DNA of 64,000 bases. It comes from Niabella yanshanensis (GTDB lineage Bacteria > Bacteroidota > Bacteroidia > Chitinophagales > Chitinophagaceae). Numbering within the stretch: position 1 is the stretch's first letter; each line of letters opens with the position of its first letter. The stretch lies in NCBI RefSeq assembly GCF_034424215.1, contig NZ_CP139960.1, forward strand, positions 620,001-684,000. Reading direction: 5' to 3'. The translations under genes were made by a program, and so were the position numbers. Below the pieces are notes generated by a model. That model was not told where the DNA came from, ran no database searches, and saw only the letters and a program-made list of their open reading frames with translations. Below are positions 26,851 through 36,367 of this stretch, in pieces.

Positions 26851-27807
26851 ATGAAAAGGAAGTTTTTTCCTGCCTTATTTTTGGGGGCATTGGCCATGGG
26901 CTGCATCTTTTGTCTTTCTCCCATGAACAGCGGGGCTCAACAGATTATCCAGCTGTATAATACCGTTCCTAATGCCATTGAATCAACAGAATTCATAGAA
27001 AACTGGGACACCACTTCTAATGGCAGGATACTGGTCAGGAATGTGACCCGCCCCACATTGACTGCTTATTTACCTGCAAAGGATAAGACCAATGGTACGG
27101 CAGTAATTATTTGCCCCGGCGGTGGTTACTCTTACCTGGTTATAAACCGGGAAGGCAGTGATGTTGCGGAAGTATTTGCCCGTAACGGGGTAGCAGCTTT
27201 TGTGTTAAAATACCGGCTGCCCAACGACCGGATAATGCGCGACAAAACCATCGGTCCGCTACAGGATGCGCAACAGGCCATGAAGCTGCTGAGAGAACGG
27301 GCCTCTGAATGGAATATCAACATTAACAGGATCGGTATTATCGGTTTTTCGGCTGGCGGGCACCTGGCTTCAACGGCTTCCACACATTTTACCACCGCCG
27401 TTACAGCCAACGAAAAAGGAACCAGTTTGCGACCCGACTTTTCTATACTGGTATACCCCGTTATCAGTTTTGGCGATAGCCTGAGCCATAAAGGTTCAAG
27501 AAGAGCGTTGCTTGGTAAAGATACTACCAGCTTACCGGCAACCAGGCTCTATTCCAACGAGCAACAGATCACAGCATCTACACCCCCAACCTTCTTATTG
27601 CATAGTTCAGACGATAAAATAGTGCCCGTTGGCAACAGCATTGCCTATTACCAGGCCTTAATCAGGGCGGGGGTAAAAGCCGAAATGCATATTTACAGCA
27701 CCGGGGGGCATGGATATGGATTACTTAATAAAACCAATAAAGATGATTGGTTTCAACGATGTATGAACTGGATGCAGGCTAACCAATGGCTGCAACCTGA
27801 AAAATAA
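26851..27807 (+). CDS. Alpha/beta-hydrolase esterase, possible sialic-acid O-acyl esterase
   Basis: A protein of 318 residues with a signal peptide (about 1-29, ending SGAQ). The alpha/beta-hydrolase core has the oxyanion segment 'IICPGGGY', the nucleophile Ser167 in GFSAGG, acid Asp254 or Asp255 in 'HSSDDKIVP' and His287 in 'GGHGYG'. It resembles acetyl-xylan/feruloyl esterases (BD-FAE-like). As first gene of unit A in a sialic-acid locus, a role in removing O-acetyl groups from sialic acids is a good guess but is inference. Operator 1 lies directly upstream. Confidence 0.75.
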   Translation: MKRKFFPALFLGALAMGCIFCLSPMNSGAQQIIQLYNTVPNAIESTEFIENWDTTSNGRILVRNVTRPTLTAYLPAKDKTNGTAVIICPGGGYSYLVINREGSDVAEVFARNGVAAFVLKYRLPNDRIMRDKTIGPLQDAQQAMKLLRERASEWNININRIGIIGFSAGGHLASTASTHFTTAVTANEKGTSLRPDFSILVYPVISFGDSLSHKGSRRALLGKDTTSLPATRLYSNEQQITASTPPTFLLHSSDDKIVPVGNSIAYYQALIRAGVKAEMHIYSTGGHGYGLLNKTNKDDWFQRCMNWMQANQWLQPEK

Positions 27808-27830
27808 AGCAAGAGTATAAATATATTGTT

Positions 27831-28949
27831 ATGAATCGGTCCCTGTTTTTTCTTATAATAACTACTTCAATGATTATTGCATCCTGCGAAACAGCAGAAA
27901 AAATCCCTGTTTTCGAATGGTCACAGTTAAGTCCCGTGCCCGATAAAGTAGGATTTGCGGGCTCATTCGCGGGTATAAGCAATAATCATCTTATTGTAGC
28001 CGGGGGGGCACAGTTTCCTGAAGGTACCCGGCCATGGTCGGGCGGAGTTAAGACCTGGAACGATAAAGTGCTCGCGTTAGCCAGCGATGTCAAAGGCTGG
28101 AAGGAGATAGGCAGGCTTCCCAGGGCGATGGGTTATGGTATTTCTCTTAACTGGAAAGATGGGGTTCTGTTAATAGGCGGAGCCAATCAAACCAAACATT
28201 TTCAGGATGTGTATTTTATAAGATATCAAAATGAACAATTATCTATTGATACATTGGCTTCCTTACCACACCCGCTTGCCAACTCCTGTGGGGTGATGAT
28301 TGATAATATCGTATATGTAGCCGGCGGACTTTCATCTCCCGTTGCATCATCGGCTGAAAGCGCTTTTTGGGCGCTCGACCTTAACCAGCCCAGGGAACAG
28401 CAGCAATGGAAAAAGCTTCCTTCCTGGCCGGGCGAAGCAAGAATGCTGGGTGTAGCAGGACAGATCAATGGGGAATTCTACCTGTTAAGTGGAACCAGTT
28501 TATATATACCTGAGGGTGATTCAGTGGTGCACAGACGATATTTACGGGATAGTTTTGTTTTTAACACCGGTAAAGGATGGCGGAAAATTAAAGAACTGCC
28601 CCACCCGGTGGTAGCAGCGCCGACTCCGGCGTATACGAACGCGAATCAGCAGCTATTTATTTTTGGTGGCGACGATGGCAGCCGTGCAGAACAAAATACG
28701 ATCCTCAAAGATAAACATCCCGGTTTTCGTACAGAAACGCTGATGTATGATGCACAGAAAGATAATTGGACTATTACGGGAGCGGTGTTTACGGATCGGC
28801 AACCCAATCCGGAGAACAATCCCGGTGCCAGTACCTGGGCGCCGGTAACAACTCCTCTGGTTGTATGGAACAAGCAGATTGTTATTCCCCAGGGAGAAGC
28901 CCGGCCGGGGGTTCGCACCAACAGGGTTTTAGCAGCCAATCCGCAGTAA
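27831..28949 (+). CDS. nanM: Kelch-repeat lipoprotein, N-acetylneuraminate mutarotase-like (NanM)
   Basis: A protein of 372 residues with a lipoprotein signal (IIASC-ET). The mature part is a six-bladed Kelch propeller, with repeated 'GG' motifs ('LIVAGGAQFPEG', 'LLIGGANQ', 'VYVAGGLSSP', 'LFIFGGDDGS') and the final 'VIPQGEARPGVRTNRV', which resembles NanM (sialic-acid mutarotase/epimerase). NanM speeds conversion of alpha- to beta-Neu5Ac after sialidase release. It lies 23 bases after the esterase and 33 bases before a DapA-family aldolase. The enzyme assignment depends on the context as well as on the motifs. Confidence 0.8.
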   Translation: MNRSLFFLIITTSMIIASCETAEKIPVFEWSQLSPVPDKVGFAGSFAGISNNHLIVAGGAQFPEGTRPWSGGVKTWNDKVLALASDVKGWKEIGRLPRAMGYGISLNWKDGVLLIGGANQTKHFQDVYFIRYQNEQLSIDTLASLPHPLANSCGVMIDNIVYVAGGLSSPVASSAESAFWALDLNQPREQQQWKKLPSWPGEARMLGVAGQINGEFYLLSGTSLYIPEGDSVVHRRYLRDSFVFNTGKGWRKIKELPHPVVAAPTPAYTNANQQLFIFGGDDGSRAEQNTILKDKHPGFRTETLMYDAQKDNWTITGAVFTDRQPNPENNPGASTWAPVTTPLVVWNKQIVIPQGEARPGVRTNRVLAANPQ

Positions 28950-28982
28950 CCCTATTTTGAGCTTACAAGATTAAACAATATC

Positions 28983-29921
28983 ATGGAACCATTAACAAAG
29001 GATACATGCAGGGGTAACTGGGGTACTCTTTTATTACCCATCAACCCCGATGATACTATCGACTTTTCGAGGCTTTCTCATGAGATAGATGTACTGATTG
29101 CCGCTCATGTTGACGGCATCTATTCTAACGGAACAGCCGGTGAATTTCACACTCAAACCGAAGCCGAGTTTGATCAGATTAGTCAGTTGCTAGCCGAAAA
29201 ATGTAATGTAGCCGGGATGCCTTTCCAGATAGGTGTTTCACATTCTGTTCCGGCTATTGTACTGGACCGAATCCGGCGAACGCAAACATTAAAGCCTTCT
29301 GCTTACCAGGTTATACTACCCGATTGGGTGGCGGTAACCAACCAGGAAGCCCGGGGATTTCTCAACAGGATATCAGAAGCAGCCCATCCGGTTCCATTGG
29401 TATTATATAATCCACCGCATGCCAAAAGAGTGTTGCCACCGGCCGGTTATCAGGAATTGGTAGAGACTACTCCAGGACTGATCAGTGTGAAGCTACTAGA
29501 TGGTGACGAGCAGTGGTACGAGCAAATGAAACCTCTGGCTGACCGGATTGCCGTATTTGTACCCGGGCATCATCTGGCTACGGGAGTTGAAAAAGGTGTG
29601 GCTGCGGGCGCCTATTCAAATGTCGCCTGTGTCCATCCTAAGGCCGCTCAGCAATGGTGGCAGATGATGCAAACGGATATAAATGAAGCTTTGCAGGTGC
29701 AAAATACAATCCAGTCGTTCTTTGATGCCTATATACTGCCTTATGCTAAAAAGAACTTCAGTAACCCTGCGTTGGATAAATTGTTGGCAGCTGTTGGAGC
29801 CTGGGCGCCTGTCGGTACACGGCTGAGATGGCCTTATCAATGGATCCCGGAAACAGATGTTGCGGATGTTCGTAAAGGGGCCCACCAGCATTTACCCGGT
29901 TGGTTTTTCGATGCCATTTAA
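28983..29921 (+). CDS. DapA/NAL-superfamily aldolase, second paralogue
   Basis: A protein of 312 residues, class-I aldolase of the dihydrodipicolinate synthase/N-acetylneuraminate lyase superfamily. The Schiff-base lysine is K170 ('ISVKLLDGD') and the catalytic tyrosine Y142 ('LYNPPHA'). The substrate-carboxylate motif is altered to 'SNGTAGEF' (residues 48-55). It is clearly distinct from the NanA-like enzyme at 31944. It could act on a modified sialic acid or a different 2-keto-3-deoxy acid produced by the same locus. It is the last gene of unit A; no hairpin follows. Confidence 0.8.
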   Translation: MEPLTKDTCRGNWGTLLLPINPDDTIDFSRLSHEIDVLIAAHVDGIYSNGTAGEFHTQTEAEFDQISQLLAEKCNVAGMPFQIGVSHSVPAIVLDRIRRTQTLKPSAYQVILPDWVAVTNQEARGFLNRISEAAHPVPLVLYNPPHAKRVLPPAGYQELVETTPGLISVKLLDGDEQWYEQMKPLADRIAVFVPGHHLATGVEKGVAAGAYSNVACVHPKAAQQWWQMMQTDINEALQVQNTIQSFFDAYILPYAKKNFSNPALDKLLAAVGAWAPVGTRLRWPYQWIPETDVADVRKGAHQHLPGWFFDAI

Positions 29922-29977
29922 ATTGCTCATTTCCTGATTTTTTTTCTTGAAAAATTGTGTAATTTGAAATTAATTAA

Positions 29978-29985
29978 TACATTTG
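29978..29985 (+). promoter_or_regulatory. Bacteroidota-type -7 box of unit B
   Basis: TACATTTG matches the consensus TAnnTTTG exactly. A TTG at 29955-29957, about 20 bases upstream, could serve as the -33 element. The box directly abuts operator 2, so a bound repressor would cover the start site. Confidence 0.6.
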
Positions 29986-30000
29986 TTATGTAGAACATAA
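29986..30000. promoter_or_regulatory. Operator 2 of the sialic-acid regulon
   Basis: The same 15-base palindrome TTATGTAGAACATAA as operator 1, without mismatch, 3.2 kb away. It begins at the base after the -7 box of unit B, spanning the expected transcription start. The long leader between here and ATG 30195 (about 195 bases) shows no obvious gene. Confidence 0.8.
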
Positions 30001-30194
30001 GAACTAAACGAAGCTTGTAGATCAATAACCCCACGGACGGCCAATAGATACGAAAGATATTAACAGTAGAAGGAACTGCTTCTATAAAAAGAAGTATTGA
30101 AAAAAGATCAAACAGTATATCACTGCACTGCTCAACATCAGGCAGGTTGATAATTATTGATGGGCAGCAATGCCTGAATATATATGATTTGTTT

Positions 30195-31862
30195 ATGAAC
30201 CTTACACGTATCATCGAATTATTCTTAGCAGCAATAATGATTATCATTGCCCCGAAATCCTTCGGACAGGATATCCGTTTGAACCATAGAAATTTTATGA
30301 TACCGGTTATTAAAGAGCGCGGTGTAATTATTGTATCGAGAAGCGAAATTGTAACTGATCATAATTCCCGTCCCCGTTATCTTAAACAATTGTCGTTAAA
30401 CTTAAACGGCACAACCGATCTGAAAGATATCGTCAATATCAAAATTTATTGCAACTCTGATAGTACTTACCTGACTGAGGAAGTCGCATTAAAGGCCCCG
30501 CTTTTTAATAGTAGCCCAATCATTGCCGGTAACTCTATACTACTGAATGGAAACCTGAGATTATCCTCCAAAAAGAACTATATATGGATCGGTCTTGACA
30601 TAAAGGAATCGGCGATAGTAGGCAATAAAATAAAAATTGGATTATCAGGGTTAGTACTTGACGATATAACCGTTGTAAAGGGTTTGTCCCAGCCCTTCAC
30701 CTATCGTGTGGCTAGCGCTGTTCGGCAGTCCATGCAGGACAATGTGCATACATCGAGGATCCCGGGCCTGGCTACTGCACTTAACGGAGATCTGCTTGCT
30801 GTATACGATGCCCGGTATGAATCCCGACGGGATCTGCAGGGCGATATTGATATTGCCTTAAACAGAAGTACCGACAAGGGTATTACCTGGTTACCCATAC
30901 AGAAGATCATTGATATGGGAAGGTTTAATGATCTGCCTGAGAAATTCAACGGCGTATCGGATCCGGCTATACTGGTGGATCAAAAAACAGGAAACATTTT
31001 TGTAGCAGGGCTGTGGATGCATGGCGTATTGGATGATAAAGGTAAATGGATTGAAGGGCTCACAGATACCAGCACCAACTGGAACCATCAATGGCGCAGC
31101 AAAGGTTCACAACCGGGCTTTGATATAAAGCAAACCTCGCAGTTCCTGATAGTAAAAAGTACCGATAACGGCAAAACCTGGTCGAAGCCGGTAAACCTTA
31201 CCCGGATGTGTAAAAAAGAAGAGTGGTGGCTCTGGGCGCCTGCTCCCGGAAGTGGCTTTACCATGAATGACGGAACATTGGTTTTTCCAACGCAGGGGAG
31301 GGACAAAACCAGCAAGGCTTTTTCCACTATAACTTATAGCAAGGACGGAGGCAAAACCTGGGTAACCGGTACACCTGCTTATGATCTGTCAACGACAGAA
31401 TGTATGGCTGCCCAGTTGTCGGATGGCTCTATTATGCTCAACATGCGAACAAATGCCAATAAGGATCTTGCCGGGACGGGCAATGGGCGCGCAGTAGCAG
31501 TAACAAAAGATATGGGGCGAACCTGGACGATGCATAAAACCTCGCGTAGTGCGCTTCCGGAGCCGGTATGTATGGCTAGTTTATATAAACATGTATACAA
31601 GGCTAAAGATGGCAGTAAAAAAAATGTACTGCTGTTTTTTAATCCTAATTCAACTACTAAAAGAAATCACTTAACATTAAAAGTGAGCCTGGACGACGGC
31701 AATACCTGGCCGGCTGAGAAATTTGTTTTACTGGATGAATTCAGTGGCAGTGGGTATTCCTGTATCACATCGGTTGATAATGATACAATAGGTATTATAT
31801 ACGAAGGCAGTCAGGCCCATCTGACTTTCGAAAAAATAAACATAAAAGAAATCATTCAATAA
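30195..31862 (+). CDS. nanH: Exo-alpha-sialidase with N-terminal domain
   Basis: A protein of 555 residues from ATG 30195; the longer frame from 30147 precedes the signal peptide with a hydrophilic stretch. Signal about 1-28. An N-terminal beta domain (about 35-175) is followed by a six-bladed BNR propeller. Asp-boxes: STDKGITW, STDNGKTW, SKDGGKTW, TKDMGRTW, SLDDGNTW. All catalytic elements of GH33 are seen: RIP arginine (SRIPG), Asp in 'GDIDIAL', Glu in 'TTECMAAQL', the other triad arginines (MLNMRT, TKRNHL) and Tyr in 'SGYSCI'. It cleaves terminal sialic acids in the periplasm or outside. First gene of unit B with nanA and the transporter. Confidence 0.9.
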   Translation: MNLTRIIELFLAAIMIIIAPKSFGQDIRLNHRNFMIPVIKERGVIIVSRSEIVTDHNSRPRYLKQLSLNLNGTTDLKDIVNIKIYCNSDSTYLTEEVALKAPLFNSSPIIAGNSILLNGNLRLSSKKNYIWIGLDIKESAIVGNKIKIGLSGLVLDDITVVKGLSQPFTYRVASAVRQSMQDNVHTSRIPGLATALNGDLLAVYDARYESRRDLQGDIDIALNRSTDKGITWLPIQKIIDMGRFNDLPEKFNGVSDPAILVDQKTGNIFVAGLWMHGVLDDKGKWIEGLTDTSTNWNHQWRSKGSQPGFDIKQTSQFLIVKSTDNGKTWSKPVNLTRMCKKEEWWLWAPAPGSGFTMNDGTLVFPTQGRDKTSKAFSTITYSKDGGKTWVTGTPAYDLSTTECMAAQLSDGSIMLNMRTNANKDLAGTGNGRAVAVTKDMGRTWTMHKTSRSALPEPVCMASLYKHVYKAKDGSKKNVLLFFNPNSTTKRNHLTLKVSLDDGNTWPAEKFVLLDEFSGSGYSCITSVDNDTIGIIYEGSQAHLTFEKINIKEIIQ

Positions 31863-31943
31863 GAGGTAAGGTGCATGGGCTTTCTGCAACTTTCAGAAAA
31901 CATAGATGCTGTTCTACCCACTCATAAAATACAAAAAATTAAG

Positions 31944-32894
31944 ATGAATATAAAAAAACTCGAAGGGCTGCTTGCGGCAACGTTTAGTACATTTGACGAA
32001 AACAAAGAATTGAAACTGGACCTTGTTCCGCAAGTTGTAGAGAAGCTGATCGCTGACGGTGTAAAAGGCATTTTTGTGGGCGGCACCAATGGAGAGGGTT
32101 TAAGTCTTTCAACCGAAGAGCGTATGGCTATTACGGAAGCCTATGTGCAGGCCGCGAAAAAAAGAATACTGATATTTACTCATGTGGGACATAGTTCTAT
32201 AAAAGAGGCACGTAAGCTGGCTGCCCATGCGCAGGAAGCAGGTGCAGACGCTATTTCTGCTGTGTCTGCCTTTTACTTTAAACCACAGTCTGCTGAAAAC
32301 CTGGTCAACTGTATGGCCCAGATCGCAGCCGCAGCACCCGATCTTCCTTTTTACTATTATCATATACCCTCAGTAACAGGATTAACAATAGGGGTGATCG
32401 ATTTCCTGAAACATGCAGAAACAAAAATTCCCAACCTGGTGGGTATCAAATACACCGCCAATACGCTACATGAATACCAGGATTGCCTGAATTATAAAAA
32501 TGGCAAATACGATATTTTATTTGGATACGACGAGTTACTGTTACCCGCCCTGGCCATTGGTGCAAAAGCTGCAATAGGGAGCACCTACAGTTTTGCCGCT
32601 CCTATGTACCAGAGAGTAATAGAGCTTTTTAAACAAAAAAAGATAGAGGAAGCAGCAGCGGCTCAATTTGAATGTATAAAGATGATCAGGGCGCTGGGAA
32701 AATATGCTCCTATTCCTACTCAAAAACAAATTTTAAAATTAACCGGCCTGGATCTGGGCGGCTGCAGGCTGCCACTGGTGGCTTTGGATGAAGGTCAGTG
32801 CAACGACCTGAAGGCCTACCTGGAAGAAATATCATTTTTTGAAACCCTGGATCAGGCCCGGAAATTAAAGGTTGAGTCGGCCCTTGTTGCTTAG
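31944..32894 (+). CDS. nanA: N-acetylneuraminate lyase
   Basis: A protein of 316 residues from ATG 31944; the frame is open to 31875, but the shorter start gives the standard N-terminus ('GLLAATFSTFDENKEL'). It has the NAL-type carboxylate motif 'GGTNGEG' (46-52), tyrosine Y139 in 'YYYHIPS' and Schiff-base lysine K169 in 'VGIKYTA'. It splits N-acetylneuraminate to ManNAc and pyruvate in the cytoplasm. Between sialidase and transporter genes, this is the pathway's key catabolic enzyme. No ManNAc epimerase or kinase is found in the window. Confidence 0.9.
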   Translation: MNIKKLEGLLAATFSTFDENKELKLDLVPQVVEKLIADGVKGIFVGGTNGEGLSLSTEERMAITEAYVQAAKKRILIFTHVGHSSIKEARKLAAHAQEAGADAISAVSAFYFKPQSAENLVNCMAQIAAAAPDLPFYYYHIPSVTGLTIGVIDFLKHAETKIPNLVGIKYTANTLHEYQDCLNYKNGKYDILFGYDELLLPALAIGAKAAIGSTYSFAAPMYQRVIELFKQKKIEEAAAAQFECIKMIRALGKYAPIPTQKQILKLTGLDLGGCRLPLVALDEGQCNDLKAYLEEISFFETLDQARKLKVESALVA

Positions 32895-32935
32895 CAGGTC
32901 ATCGTCATCAACCCGCCCTAAAAACGATATTGCAT

Positions 32936-34171
32936 ATGAATATTGAGAATCCTAAATACAAATGGACGGTAGTAGGCCTGCTCTGGTTCGTTGGGCTCCT
33001 CAACTACCTCGACCGCCAGATGCTTTCGACCATGCGGCCCGCCATGCAGATAGATATTGCCGAACTGCAAAGCGCAGAAACCTTTGGCATATTAATGTCG
33101 ATCTTTTTATGGATCTATGGTTTTATGAGTCCTGTATCAGGACTTATAGCAGACCGGGTTAACCGGAAATGGCTGATCGTTTTCAGCCTCTTTATTTGGT
33201 CTGCCGTTACCTGTCTTATGGGTTTCGCTGATTCGTTTACCGAGCTAAAGTGGCTGCGTGGCATTATGGGCTTAAGCGAAGCGGTTTATATACCCGCAGC
33301 CCTGTCCCTGATAGCCGATTATCATACTTCCAAAACCAGGTCGCTGGCAATTGGTATTCACATGACCGGCCTATATTTTGGCCAGGCATTGGGCGGATTC
33401 GGCGCCACTTTCGCCAAAGAATATTCCTGGCACCAGACTTTTTATCTTTTCGGCCTGGTAGGTATTATTTATGCTATAGTATTGGCCATTCTCTTAAGAG
33501 AAAAGCGGGTAAAAGCCGCTGTAAGCACGATAGCAACAGAACCACGCAACACTAATATGTTAAAGGGTGTGGGATGGCTTTTGAGCAACCTGTCTTTTTG
33601 GGTGATACTATTTTATTTTGCAATGCCAAGCCTGCCCGGATGGGCTACCAAGAACTGGCTCCCCACCTTGTTTTCCGAAAGCCTGGGTATAGATATGGCT
33701 GTTGCAGGTCCTATTGCCACTATTACAATTGCGGCTTCCTCGTTCCTGGGTGTAATTATGGGAGGTATCATTTCAGATAAATGGGTTCAAAGAAATATAA
33801 AAGCCAGGGTATACACGAGCGCTATTGGCGTCTTTTTAACCATCCCGGCTATACTGATACTGGGCTTTGGGGATACCACTTTTGTATTGATACTTGCCGC
33901 CATCCTTTTTGGTGTTGGTTTTGGGATGTTCGATGCCAACAATATGCCCATTCTATGCCAGTTTGTGCCGGCAAGATACAGGGCAACGGCCTACGGACTG
34001 ATGAATATGACAGGCGTATTTTTCGGAGCGTTTATAACCAGCGTGCTGGGCAAGTCGTCAGACGAAGGTCACCTCGGAAGAGACTTTGCATTAATGTCTG
34101 GGGTAGTACTTTTAATATTAATCATACAACTAGCCGTTTTAAAGCCGGCAGTTCAGGAAATGGAAGATTAA
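32936..34171 (+). CDS. MFS transporter, probable sialic-acid importer
   Basis: A protein of 411 residues with twelve predicted membrane helices, starting at ATG 32936. It belongs to the anion:cation symporter type of the major facilitator superfamily: 'LNYLDRQMLSTMRP' in helix 1 and 'GLIADRVNRKWLIV' as the loop 2-3 signature. Bacteroidota import sialic acid across the inner membrane with such MFS carriers. Position after nanA in unit B supports that substrate. The homology alone would also allow hexuronates. Confidence 0.85.
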   Translation: MNIENPKYKWTVVGLLWFVGLLNYLDRQMLSTMRPAMQIDIAELQSAETFGILMSIFLWIYGFMSPVSGLIADRVNRKWLIVFSLFIWSAVTCLMGFADSFTELKWLRGIMGLSEAVYIPAALSLIADYHTSKTRSLAIGIHMTGLYFGQALGGFGATFAKEYSWHQTFYLFGLVGIIYAIVLAILLREKRVKAAVSTIATEPRNTNMLKGVGWLLSNLSFWVILFYFAMPSLPGWATKNWLPTLFSESLGIDMAVAGPIATITIAASSFLGVIMGGIISDKWVQRNIKARVYTSAIGVFLTIPAILILGFGDTTFVLILAAILFGVGFGMFDANNMPILCQFVPARYRATAYGLMNMTGVFFGAFITSVLGKSSDEGHLGRDFALMSGVVLLILIIQLAVLKPAVQEMED

Positions 34172-34296
34172 TACCCGTTTGGAATGATTCAAAAAACAGG
34201 AATGGAAAACGATTGCTGCAGTTGCCGCTGCATAAAGTTTACAATATGATAATTCAATAAGGCATGTGATTTTTAGGAAGAAAGTATACCGGTATT

Positions 34297-34314
34297 TAAT
34301 TTTGTAGAACATTA
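34297..34314. promoter_or_regulatory. Promoter -7 box overlapping operator 3
   Basis: TAATTTTG (34297-34304) fits TAnnTTTG exactly. TTTTGTAGAACATTA (34300-34314) matches the 15-base operator at 13 of 15 positions and overlaps the box by five bases. The large unit C (34405-52814) begins about 90 bases downstream. This is the third copy of the palindrome and again sits on the promoter, which fits repression. Confidence 0.7.
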
Positions 34315-34404
34315 ATACAAAATACAACTAATCCCGGATGCCGGTAACTAACTGTAGTGTTTTGTAGTCACCTGAGTTTTTATAAAGCATAATATTTTTT
34401 ACAT

Positions 34405-36345
34405 ATGGAAATGGTTCGAAAACTGCACGTCATTTTATATGTGTGCCTATCTTGTAGTATATTACTGGGTTCCTGTGCCAAAGAACTTAATCAATATTAC
34501 AACCCTAAAGGTTCCCTGGATAAGAATATTGTAGAAGTGCTGGAAGCAGATGGACGCTTCTCTTTATTTGTTAAAATGATCGAGAAAACAGGCCTCAGAA
34601 AAACACTGGGCGCTTCTGCCATGTACACCTGCCTGGCGCCTAACGATGAACAGGTTACTACCTATTTTTCAAAACAGGGCTATAGTGCTGTTGAATCAGT
34701 TCCGGATGCCATTTTAAGAAGATATATCAATTATCATTTTATTAATGGCATGTACTACGAGTATGATATCAATAAATTATACAACAGTGCCACTTCACTG
34801 ATTAATAAATCGAGGGCAACCAATTTTAGTACCCGCACAGAGGGAACCATTCCAGGTAAACGTATCAGGCTTTTTTCCGGGCCGTTTTTACAGGGCCAGC
34901 AGGATGATTATATTACGCTTTATGGAACACCGGGCGGTGATAAAAAATTCCTGATCGAAGGTATTGTTATTGCAGAACCCGACAAAGATGCCAGCAACGG
35001 TGTAATACATGTATTAGGTGCTCCTTTAGAGATTGCACCGCGTACCGACGAAGCGTTGGCGTCAGATCCTGAAACATCCATCTTCAGCTCATGGATAGAA
35101 AAGCATGTTCAATTTGAGCTGGGGGAGAAGGATGAATTCGGATGGGTGGATACTACTTTGTACAAGTCCTTTTCATTTGGCCGGAACCTCGCCAATGAAT
35201 CCGTATTATCAACGGTATTAGCGCCCACCGATGACGCGATCCGGGCTTACTTCCAACCTTATCTTCAGTATATCGATAATACGATCGATTCGGTGCCGAG
35301 GAGGGTAATGTATACCCTTATACGATCAGCTCTTATAGAAAACCTCTGGTATAAAAGCGATCTGAAAAGATTAGATCCGGATTGGAAATCGATTTCGGGC
35401 TATTCGCGTATCATCGTTGATGTTCCTTCTATTATATCCGGCTCACTTCGCGCCAGCAATAGCTTTATATATAAAGTGAACAAACTGATCGAGTCACCCG
35501 AGATGAGCAGCGTAGCCGGTGGCGTTTACCTGAGGTATAAAAAATACAGCCAGTGGTACTGGATGTTCTTATCTGCCGGCCTGAGCGAGGGCCTCTTCGA
35601 TTGGCAGTATTACCAGCATAGTCCCAAAACCGTACTGATTCAATCTGATGAAGTATGGGGATTCCCCCTGGCTGAAGATATGCTGGAGGCAGACAGGTTA
35701 TATCGTGTGCAACAATGCAAAGCAGGCATCTTTAATATTGATGTCAGGGCTGATGGCGGATTCAGGAAAAAATTCTACCCGACGAACTTTGGATATATTC
35801 TTTATGACAACGGAAAATTCTTTGACTATACCGGGAACAGCGTTAACCTGGTTTCACCTACGCCTGAATGGGAAGCTTCGAATGGTGCTATATATGGTAT
35901 TGACGGCTTCCTGAAGCCACTCGATAAACTAAACGATACAATAACGGTATACAACCTGATGAAAAAGGACCCCGAACTTTCTCTTTATATTTCAGCACTC
36001 GACCGTTCAGGTATTGCTTCGCAGTTGCAGCTCACCGGGTTCTTTACCTATTCAGTGATCGCGCCCAGAAATGCAGCTATTACTGCAGCAGGTATCAATG
36101 TAGCAACGCTCAATGCAACTGAGCTAAGAAACTTTGTTCAGTCTTATATTATCCCCAACCGTTACATTTTTACTGACGGCGACTTTAACGGGCAAATTGC
36201 CAACAAGAACGGTGAGCTACTAACCGTAGGCGGCCAATGGGAGACCTTCGGAGTTACTAACACAGCGGGAAAAACAGTTAAACCCATTGTATCCAATACG
36301 CAGGGAAGTAATGGAGTAATCCACAAAATCAATAGTGTATTCTAA
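34405..36345 (+). CDS. FAS1 (fasciclin) repeat lipoprotein
   Basis: A protein of 646 residues with a lipoprotein signal (LLGSC-AKE); start at 34405 or 34411. FAS1-type domains are visible at about 40-200 ('YTCLAPNDEQVTTYF'), 225-375 ('STVLAPTDDAIRAYF') and 505-646 ('YSVIAPRNAAITAAG', ending 'SNGVIHKINSVF'). The section between (about 375-500) is unassigned and aromatic-rich. FAS1 domains mediate adhesion; in Bacteroidota such lipoproteins sit next to SusC/SusD genes and probably bind glycan at the cell surface. First gene of unit C. Confidence 0.85.
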   Translation: MEMVRKLHVILYVCLSCSILLGSCAKELNQYYNPKGSLDKNIVEVLEADGRFSLFVKMIEKTGLRKTLGASAMYTCLAPNDEQVTTYFSKQGYSAVESVPDAILRRYINYHFINGMYYEYDINKLYNSATSLINKSRATNFSTRTEGTIPGKRIRLFSGPFLQGQQDDYITLYGTPGGDKKFLIEGIVIAEPDKDASNGVIHVLGAPLEIAPRTDEALASDPETSIFSSWIEKHVQFELGEKDEFGWVDTTLYKSFSFGRNLANESVLSTVLAPTDDAIRAYFQPYLQYIDNTIDSVPRRVMYTLIRSALIENLWYKSDLKRLDPDWKSISGYSRIIVDVPSIISGSLRASNSFIYKVNKLIESPEMSSVAGGVYLRYKKYSQWYWMFLSAGLSEGLFDWQYYQHSPKTVLIQSDEVWGFPLAEDMLEADRLYRVQQCKAGIFNIDVRADGGFRKKFYPTNFGYILYDNGKFFDYTGNSVNLVSPTPEWEASNGAIYGIDGFLKPLDKLNDTITVYNLMKKDPELSLYISALDRSGIASQLQLTGFFTYSVIAPRNAAITAAGINVATLNATELRNFVQSYIIPNRYIFTDGDFNGQIANKNGELLTVGGQWETFGVTNTAGKTVKPIVSNTQGSNGVIHKINSVF

Positions 36346-36367
36346 AAACTAAATGCTTTTCAAAATC

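Noticed and set aside
29927-30247. Minus-strand frame of 106 codons over the unit B promoter
   Set aside because: It covers the -7 box, operator 2 and the start of the sialidase gene; no family pattern and AT-driven composition.
33781-34260. Plus-strand frame of 159 codons rich in W, C and H
   Set aside because: Out-of-frame reading of the MFS transporter gene; residue composition is not protein-like.
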